A model generated the notes under the pieces. That model did no database searches, was not told where the DNA came from, and worked only from the letters and a program-made list of their open reading frames with translations. A stretch of DNA of 19,523 bases from Acidothermales bacterium. Lineage in GTDB: Bacteria; Actinomycetota; Actinomycetes; Streptosporangiales; WHST01. Of the stretch, positions 14,645 through 19,523 are shown one piece after another. A program made the position numbers and the translations under genes. Positions within the stretch are counted from its first letter, which is position 1. Each line of letters starts with the position of its first letter. The stretch is taken from the NCBI GenBank assembly GCA_017354575.1, contig JAFMQP010000016.1:1-19523 (forward strand), read 5' to 3'.

Positions 14645-14909
14645 CGACGCCGGCCGTCCGCGCCTCGCCGCACACGTCCGGCTGACGTTCGACCCGGCGC
14701 GGCAGCGGCACGTGCTCCTGGCGCCGGAGACGGTCACGGTCCTCAACGGGACCGGCGCCGCCGTCCTCGGCCTGTGCGACGGCACGCGGACGGTGGCCGA
14801 GATCGTCGCCTGCCTGCGCGACCGGTACGACACGGTCGCCGCCGACGAGGTACGCGCGTTCCTCGGCCGGCTCGTCGCGAAGCGGTGCGTGGAGGTCGGC
14901 GATGGCTGA
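14616..14909 (+). CDS. pqqD: PqqD, peptide chaperone
   Basis: The 97-residue product is the RiPP recognition element that binds PqqA and delivers it to PqqE. The family core is clear: RPRLAAHVRLTFDPARQRHV, then LLAPETVTVLNGTGAAVLGL, CDGTRTVAEIVACLRDRY and the last helix VRAFLGRLVAKRCVEVG. The ATG at 14616 lies inside pqqC and gives a 29-base overlap; it adds about 13 poorly conserved residues before the core, so a later start cannot be ruled out. It overlaps pqqE by 8 bases. PqqD is separate here rather than fused to PqqC or PqqE as in some bacteria. Confidence 0.93.
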   Translation: MPSTSPTRTDDAGRPRLAAHVRLTFDPARQRHVLLAPETVTVLNGTGAAVLGLCDGTRTVAEIVACLRDRYDTVAADEVRAFLGRLVAKRCVEVGDG

Positions 14910-16008
14910 CCTGGACCCGCCGTTCGGGCTGCTCGCCGAGCTCACGTACGCGTGCCCGCTGCAGTGCGCGTACTGCTCCAACCCGCTGAACCTCGACGAC
15001 TACCGGGACGAGCTGAGCACGTCGGAATGGCAGCGGGTGCTGACGGAGGCGCGGGAGCTCGGCGTCCTGCAGCTGCACCTCTCCGGCGGGGAGCCGTTGC
15101 AGCGGCACGACCTCGTGGACATCGTGCGCACCGCCGCCGGCCTCGGTTGCTACACGAACCTGATCACGAGCGCACTCGGCCTCTCGCCGCGCCGGGCGGA
15201 ACAGCTGCGGGAGGCGGGTCTCGACCACGTGCAGATCAGCGTGCAGGCCGACGACGCGTCGCTGTCCGACCGCATCGCCGTCACGCCGTCGTTCGAGCGC
15301 AAGCTGGCCGCCGCGCGGCTGGTGAAGGAGCTGGGCTGGCCGCTGACTCTGAACGTCGTCCTGCACCGTGGCAACCTCGACCGCATCGCGCGCATCGTCG
15401 ACCTGGCGGAGCGGCTGGCCGCGGACCGCGTCGAGCTCGCCAACACCCAGTACTACGGCTGGGCGCTGCTGAACCGGGACGCGCTGCTGCCGAGCCGGGA
15501 ACAGGTGGAGCGCGCCGAGGCGGTCGCGCGCGAGGCGAGGGAGCGGCTGCGCGGGCGGATGGACGTCGTCTACGTCCTCCCCGACTACCACGAGCGCTAC
15601 CCCAAGCCGTGCATGGGCGGTTGGGGACGCAGGCAGCTGACCGTGGCGCCGAACGGCGACGTGCTGCCCTGTCCGACCGCGCACGCCCTGCCGCTGCCGC
15701 GCGCGAACGTGCGCGAGCACTCGCTGGCGTGGGTCTGGGAGGAGTCGCCGTTGTTCCAGCGGTTCCGCGGCACCGGCTGGATGCCGGACCCGTGCCGTGG
15801 CTGCGCCCGCCGGGACGTCGACTTCGGCGGCTGCCGGTGCCAGGCGTTCCTGCTCACCGGCGACGCGGCCCGTACCGACCCGGTCTGCCACCTCTCGCCC
15901 GACCACGACCTCGTCACCGCGGCCGTGCACACCGCCGGCGAGCGCCCGGCGGCAGGCGACCGCCTGGTCCCCCGGCCGCACCCGCACCGCGAGCACGCGA
16001 AACGCTGA
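14902..16008 (+). CDS. pqqE: PqqE, radical SAM crosslinking enzyme
   Basis: The 368-residue enzyme joins the Glu and Tyr side chains of PqqA. The radical SAM cluster motif is CPLQCAYC (Cys18, 22, 25), followed by HLSGGEPLQR for SAM binding. The C-terminal SPASM domain has Cys237 (KPCMGGWGRRQLTVAPNGD), Cys257, then Cys298, 301, 311, 313 and 329 for the auxiliary iron-sulfur clusters, including the FGGCRCQA signature. Length is typical. ATG 14902 overlaps the pqqD stop. A basic tail (PHPHREHAKR) follows the last Cys. It needs low-potential electrons, but no flavodoxin or ferredoxin gene is nearby. Confidence 0.96.
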   Translation: MADLDPPFGLLAELTYACPLQCAYCSNPLNLDDYRDELSTSEWQRVLTEARELGVLQLHLSGGEPLQRHDLVDIVRTAAGLGCYTNLITSALGLSPRRAEQLREAGLDHVQISVQADDASLSDRIAVTPSFERKLAAARLVKELGWPLTLNVVLHRGNLDRIARIVDLAERLAADRVELANTQYYGWALLNRDALLPSREQVERAEAVAREARERLRGRMDVVYVLPDYHERYPKPCMGGWGRRQLTVAPNGDVLPCPTAHALPLPRANVREHSLAWVWEESPLFQRFRGTGWMPDPCRGCARRDVDFGGCRCQAFLLTGDAARTDPVCHLSPDHDLVTAAVHTAGERPAAGDRLVPRPHPHREHAKR

Positions 16009-16013
16009 CGGCC

Positions 16014-16544
16014 GTGGCCGCGCTGCTGGCGCTGGGGTTCGTGCTCAGCCTGGACAACGCCCGGGTGGCCGTCGCGCTCGGCACGCTCCGGTTCAGCTGG
16101 CGACGTGCCGTGCAGGTCGCCGTGGTCTTCGGCTTCTGGGACGGGATCACGCCCCTGGTCGGCCTGCTGCTCGGGCACTACGCCGGCAAGGCGATGGGCG
16201 TGGTCGCAGAGTACGTCGGGCCGGCCGTGCTGCTGGCGTACGGCGGCTATCTCATCGTCTCGTCGCTGCTGCGCGACGAGCCGGAGGAGATCGACGACCG
16301 CTGGGCTCTTTTCGGCATCCCGCTCTCGCTCAGCGTCGACAACCTGGTCGCCGGCGCCGGCCTCGGGCTGCTCGGCTACTCCCCGTTCGTCTCCGCCGCG
16401 GTCTTCGCGAGCGTCACCGCCGCGATGTCGTTCGCCGGCCTGTGTGTCGGCCGCGCCGCGGGACGGCTCGTCCCGGTGCGGATGGACCTGCTGAGCGGCG
16501 TCGCCCTGGTGGCGATGGCCGTCCTGCTGGCCCTCGGCTACTGA
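16014..16544 (+). CDS. MntP-like six-span cation transporter
   Basis: The 176-residue protein has six predicted hydrophobic segments in two homologous halves and aligns by eye with manganese exporter MntP. LSLDNARVAVALG and LSVDNLVAGAGLG correspond to the two half-repeat metal motifs (S-[LM]-D-A in E. coli MntP); FGFWDGITPLVGLLLG and AAMSFAGLCVGR match conserved membrane stretches. Both SxDA motifs are SxDN here, and the membrane Glu of FGAVETLTP is Asp, so the metal may differ from manganese. GTG 16014 is the likely start, 6 bases after the pqqE stop, so it is co-transcribed with the PQQ genes. It may adjust the metal that the quinoprotein uses; that link is inferred. Confidence 0.72.
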   Translation: MAALLALGFVLSLDNARVAVALGTLRFSWRRAVQVAVVFGFWDGITPLVGLLLGHYAGKAMGVVAEYVGPAVLLAYGGYLIVSSLLRDEPEEIDDRWALFGIPLSLSVDNLVAGAGLGLLGYSPFVSAAVFASVTAAMSFAGLCVGRAAGRLVPVRMDLLSGVALVAMAVLLALGY

Positions 16545-16558
16545 CCGGGCCCAAGGGC

Positions 16559-17524
16559 CTACGGCAGCGGGATGCGGCGCTTCTTCGCCCAGACCCGGCG
16601 GCTGCGTTCGACCTCGGGGGGCGCGGTCTGCGCCCAGATCCGCCGCCAGGGCGCGACGTCCGGGCCCGACGGCGACGGCGTCGTGCCTTCCGCGGCGTTG
16701 CGCATGGCCTGCCACCACGTCGAGCGGTCCTCGTCGAGCAGCTGCGCCACGGCCGACGAGATGCGCCTGCCGAAGTCGCGCGGGCCCTCGCCCTCGCCGG
16801 GGAACAACGGGCGCCCGTACCGCACCCGCACCGGCGGGCGTCCCGGCACCGGCCAGCCGCGGCCGCGCGGCATCGCGGCGTACGACCCGCGCAGCGCGAT
16901 CGGCACGACGGGCACGCCGTGCTCGACGGCGAGATACGCCGCACCCAGCCGGAACCGGCCCGTCCAGCCGTCCGGCGACCTGGTGCCCTCGGGGAAGACG
17001 ACGACGTTCCAGCCCTCCTCCAGCACCGACCCCGGCGTGGTGGCGAGCTGGCCGCCGCGCCGCTCGATCGGGAAGGTGTTGAACGCGATCGCCGACCCGG
17101 TGGCCCGCCACCAGGTGTCGAAGAAGTAGTCCGCGGCCGCGGCCATCGCGGTACGCCGCCGCCACACGTCGGGCAGGGTGCACAGCACCATCGGAGTGTC
17201 CAGGTGGCTGCTGTGGTTGGCCACGAAGATGACCGGCATCCGCAGCCCGTCGAAGACGTCGAGCCCGGTGACGTGCGGCTCGACCTCGAACCGGAACAAC
17301 GGGTTCAGGCCGGCCCGCTGGACGAACTCGCGCAGCGCGATGCCCGCGGGCGAGCGCGCCCAGCGGGTCGGGAACTCGCGCCGGCCCGGCGCCGGTGTGT
17401 GCGGCTCGGCGGAGCGGGGTACCAGCGTGCGGCGTCCCCACCGCCAGCCGCGCGCGACCATGCGCACCTCGCGCGCGGTGCCGCGCACCAGCTCGTTGCC
17501 GATCGACCGGCGTCTACCCGCCAT
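16559..17524 (-). CDS. PlsC-type lysophospholipid acyltransferase
   Basis: The 321-residue protein carries the acyltransferase HX4D motif, NHSSHLD (His104, Asp109), and the substrate-binding FPEGTRS (177-183). IERRGG (about 153-158) and VPVVPIALRG are further conserved blocks. Such enzymes add a fatty acyl chain to lysophosphatidate or a similar acceptor at the inner membrane. The basic N-terminus (MAGRRRS, then ARGWRWGRR) could bind membrane phosphates. Start ATG 17524 overlaps the TGA of the upstream LarA-like gene by one base, so translation is coupled. It ends 14 bases from the convergent MntP-like stop. The exact acceptor is unknown. Confidence 0.88.
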   Translation of the reverse strand: MAGRRRSIGNELVRGTAREVRMVARGWRWGRRTLVPRSAEPHTPAPGRREFPTRWARSPAGIALREFVQRAGLNPLFRFEVEPHVTGLDVFDGLRMPVIFVANHSSHLDTPMVLCTLPDVWRRRTAMAAAADYFFDTWWRATGSAIAFNTFPIERRGGQLATTPGSVLEEGWNVVVFPEGTRSPDGWTGRFRLGAAYLAVEHGVPVVPIALRGSYAAMPRGRGWPVPGRPPVRVRYGRPLFPGEGEGPRDFGRRISSAVAQLLDEDRSTWWQAMRNAAEGTTPSPSGPDVAPWRRIWAQTAPPEVERSRRVWAKKRRIPLP

Positions 17525-19104
17525 CAGCGGACTTCCGCCATCGTCATCGGCGGGTGGTGCAGGTACGTGATGGACGGCGCGTCGCCGACGGTGTCGCTCA
17601 CCATCTCCAGCGCGTCCGGCAGGCTCGACGCGGCCCGGAAGCCCATCCGCTTCACCGCGCGCCGGTTCGCACCGATCCACACGACCTGGCCGACGTGGTC
17701 GAGCGCGTGCGCGATCCAGTACCACATGTAGAACGGGTGGACGCCGTGGTAGGCGTACGACGTCCGGTACAGGTGCACGTACCACGGGTCGGTGGCGTAC
17801 TGCTCCTCGAACTTCGCCTCGATGGTGGCCGGGTCGGTCGACTCGGCGAGGACCTCCTCGAAGAAGTCGACGTAGCTCGGGTGGTGCAGCTGGCTGAACT
17901 CGTACGGCACCGGGTGGTACAGGATGACCGCGCCGTCCTTGCGCACCAACGGTTTCCCGCGGTACGAGTTGAACATGTAGCCGAGCCCCATGCACGCCGC
18001 GAGGATCGGGTTCATCACCGAGTTCACGTTGTACGGGCAGATGAACGGCACGCCGAGCACGAGCACGTCGGACTGCCCGTCGACCTCGGTGGACTGCTGC
18101 CGGAACACCCGCTCCAGCGTGCGGTCGTGCACCGGCTCGACCGCGCCGGCGTTGACGCCGGTGAGCGCGTACGGCGCCCGCACGTTCTGGAAGATCTTGC
18201 GCCGCATGCCCGCGGGAGCGACCGCGAGCCCGCGCCGCGCCGCCAGCACCGACGCCTGGTCGCGAAGCGACCACTCCCACTCGCGCCGGTTGAGGAAGTC
18301 GTACGGCTTCGGGAACGAGTGGCTGTTCAGCGTGGTCTCGATCTGGAACACCTTGACCTGCTCGCCGATCAGCCGGCCCATCCGCCACGCGGACGAGTGC
18401 ATCGCGGAGTGGTCCTTGTCCATGAACGACCGCGAGTGCACCATCGTGTGGCTGTTGTGGTGGTGGCGCAGCGAGTTGTACGACGCCAGCCCGATCGCGA
18501 CGGACTTGTGCCCGCCGTCCATCGGCACGATGTTGACGTTGACGTAGACGAGCAGGTCGGACTCCGCGGCCCGCCTGCTGATCTCGACGTCCTCGCCCTT
18601 CTCGGTGACGCCGAGGTGCTTGACGTTGTCGCGGTCCTCGGCGTCGAAGTTGTAGAGCTTGCCCTCGCGGAAGAACGACCGGAACACCCGCTCGCCGACG
18701 ATGTGCCGCAGCTCGGCCGGCGTCAGCCTGCGGTGCAGCGCGTTCGCGGCGATCAGCTCGACGTCGTCGACGCCCGCCGCCGCGGCGAGCTCGAGCACCT
18801 GCTCCAGCACGCGCTGCCGGATGTCCGGCGCGCGCATCTGCGGCAGCGGCAGCGAGATGTCGTCGAACGCGATGGTGAGCTTCATGCCGGGACGCAGCAG
18901 CGCGGGCAGCGGCTCGCTGTCGACCGGCTGCAGCAGGGCGTCGCGGATGGCGCCCTCGACGTCGGGGATGCCGGGGGTCATCTCCGGCGGGTAGACGACC
19001 CGGGTGCCGAGCGGGAACTCCTCGAGCCGGAAGCTGTCGCCCTCGTGCACGACGAGCGGCGGCGTGCGCTCGTCGGCCTCGAGCACGAATCCAGGACGTG
19101 TCAC
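17524..19104 (-). CDS. LarA-like (DUF2088) protein of unknown substrate
   Basis: The 526-residue protein resembles the LarA nickel-pincer-cofactor racemase fold. NALHRRLTPAEL holds a candidate active His (His124) and the GGHKSVAIGLASY block (197-209) corresponds to the LarA GGRKS region, with Lys200 as the likely cofactor-linking lysine. The D-x-TRP-type motif near residue 81 is DDISLPLP here, so the usual Arg is missing. The protein is about 100 residues longer than LarA (about 425) and has an aromatic C-terminal part (HPFYMWYWIAHALDH). The start is GTG 19104, with GGGAG about 6 bases upstream. It is coupled to the PlsC gene, so it may act on a lipid-linked hydroxy acid; that is inference. 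No larB, larC or larE gene is visible. Confidence 0.72.
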   Translation of the reverse strand: MTRPGFVLEADERTPPLVVHEGDSFRLEEFPLGTRVVYPPEMTPGIPDVEGAIRDALLQPVDSEPLPALLRPGMKLTIAFDDISLPLPQMRAPDIRQRVLEQVLELAAAAGVDDVELIAANALHRRLTPAELRHIVGERVFRSFFREGKLYNFDAEDRDNVKHLGVTEKGEDVEISRRAAESDLLVYVNVNIVPMDGGHKSVAIGLASYNSLRHHHNSHTMVHSRSFMDKDHSAMHSSAWRMGRLIGEQVKVFQIETTLNSHSFPKPYDFLNRREWEWSLRDQASVLAARRGLAVAPAGMRRKIFQNVRAPYALTGVNAGAVEPVHDRTLERVFRQQSTEVDGQSDVLVLGVPFICPYNVNSVMNPILAACMGLGYMFNSYRGKPLVRKDGAVILYHPVPYEFSQLHHPSYVDFFEEVLAESTDPATIEAKFEEQYATDPWYVHLYRTSYAYHGVHPFYMWYWIAHALDHVGQVVWIGANRRAVKRMGFRAASSLPDALEMVSDTVGDAPSITYLHHPPMTMAEVR

Positions 19105-19119
19105 GAGCTACTCCCTGCA

Positions 19120-19167
19120 CTTCCCACGACGAACCACCGCTTCCCACGCCCTGCACGTCGTGGGAAG
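19120..19167. repeat. 12-base inverted repeat with an extra copy, upstream of the LarA-like gene
   Basis: CTTCCCACGACG (19120-19131) and CGTCGTGGGAAG (19156-19167) are perfect reverse complements with a 24-base loop. The core TTCCCACG occurs a third time in direct orientation at 19141-19148, exactly 20 bases after the first, and the inverted core is at 19159-19166. The array ends 15 bases from the LarA-like GTG start. The spacing of nearly two helical turns fits a multi-site operator; it could instead fold as a leader hairpin that hides the ribosome site. Confidence 0.6.
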
Positions 19168-19171
19168 CACC

Positions 19172-19197
19172 GGTTGATCATGAGAACATGATCAACC
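19172..19197. repeat. Perfect 11-base inverted repeat between the MDR dehydrogenase and LarA-like genes
   Basis: GGTTGATCATG-AGAA-CATGATCAACC is a perfect palindrome with a tetraloop, five bases beyond the TTCCCACG array. It follows the MDR dehydrogenase stop (19226) by about 30 bases on the minus strand, so it could be its terminator stem, but no T-run follows. Its relatively AT-rich arms stand out from the surroundings, which also suits a dimeric repressor site. Confidence 0.5.
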
Positions 19198-19225
19198 CGG
19201 GCCCCCGGGATCGCCGGAGAACGGT

Positions 19226-19523
19226 TCACCTGTTGCTCCTCAGGTCGAATGCCACCTTCACCGTACCGAGCCGGCCGGCGGCCGACGCGTGGTCGAGCGC
19301 CTCGCGCCAGCGGTGCAACGGGTAGACGTCGCCGACCAGGCCGTCGACCGGCGCGCTCGCCGCGAGGTCCATCGCGACGTCGAACGCCGGTCGCTCCACA
19401 CCCTCGACCCGTTCCCGCATGGCGCTGGCGTACGCGCCGACGACCTCGAGCTCCCGGAACCACACCGGCGACAGGTCGGCGCCGGCGGGCGGCATCGCCG
19501 ACAGCACCACGCGGCCGCCGGCG
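19226..19523 (-). CDS. C-terminal end of an MDR zinc-type alcohol dehydrogenase
   Basis: The frame enters from the right edge and gives about 98 C-terminal residues, so the start lies outside the window. It opens with AGGRVVLSAMPPAGADLSPV, the strand and turn that follow the Rossmann nucleotide-binding region in medium-chain dehydrogenases. It continues with WFRELEVVGAYASAMRERV and VYPLHRWREALDHASAAGR before ending KVAFDLRSNR. WFRE-L-VGAYAS is typical of zinc-binding alcohol or threonine dehydrogenase-like enzymes. The catalytic zinc residues would be in the missing part. It is upstream of the LarA-like gene on the same strand but separated from it by 121 bases with two inverted repeats, so a separate transcript is possible. 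Confidence 0.82.
   Translation of the reverse strand, partial: AGGRVVLSAMPPAGADLSPVWFRELEVVGAYASAMRERVEGVERPAFDVAMDLAASAPVDGLVGDVYPLHRWREALDHASAAGRLGTVKVAFDLRSNR

Noticed and set aside
16547..16559. GGCCC-AA-GGGCC as a terminator between the MntP-like and PlsC genes
   Set aside because: The stem is five base pairs with a two-base loop and no T-run, common by chance at this GC content.

Overview
The window is high-GC DNA (GC-rich third codon positions, GTG starts next to ATG starts, strong AGGAGG-type ribosome sites). Several genes are actinobacterial in type: a DUF3039 protein, YqgE/AlgH, an ACT-domain malic enzyme and an RDD protein. It therefore looks like a chromosomal segment of an actinomycete; genus cannot be fixed. 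No rRNA, tRNA, CRISPR or insertion sequence was seen.

Left part (1-8622). The tail of a plus-strand gene is followed convergently by a large secreted GH59 galactocerebrosidase-like enzyme with two F5/8C (CBM32-like) domains. A DAO-type FAD oxidoreductase gene is divergent from it. Next is a minus-strand unit of malic enzyme, YqgE/AlgH and DUF3039 protein. A divergent RDD membrane protein and a minus-strand pair follow: a cytidylate kinase-like protein and a DUF84 nucleotide phosphatase. A 26-residue membrane miniprotein with its own ribosome site lies at 8670-8750.

Centre (8940-16544), the most interesting part. A divergent GAF plus LytTR regulator faces a compact plus-strand operon: cupredoxin-like protein, PQQ alcohol dehydrogenase, pqqA, pqqB, pqqC, pqqD, pqqE, MntP-like membrane protein. 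Junctions are short or overlapping. The operon couples PQQ synthesis to one PQQ enzyme. That enzyme carries the extra aspartate (D318-Y-D320) diagnostic of lanthanide-dependent alcohol dehydrogenases. It has no signal peptide, and an in-frame stop with no start codon upstream rules out a longer form. The cupredoxin-like partner also lacks a signal peptide and appears to have lost the type-1 copper ligands. PqqC appears to carry Met where a core active-site His is expected. No cytochrome c, XoxJ-like protein or PQQ-peptide protease is present. Together this suggests a cytoplasmic, possibly lanthanide-using quinoprotein system with an unknown electron acceptor.

Right part (16559-19523). A LarA-like (lactate racemase fold) gene overlaps and precedes a PlsC-type acyltransferase gene. 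Upstream of the pair are two strong inverted repeats, then the 3' end of a zinc-type MDR alcohol dehydrogenase gene that runs out of the window.
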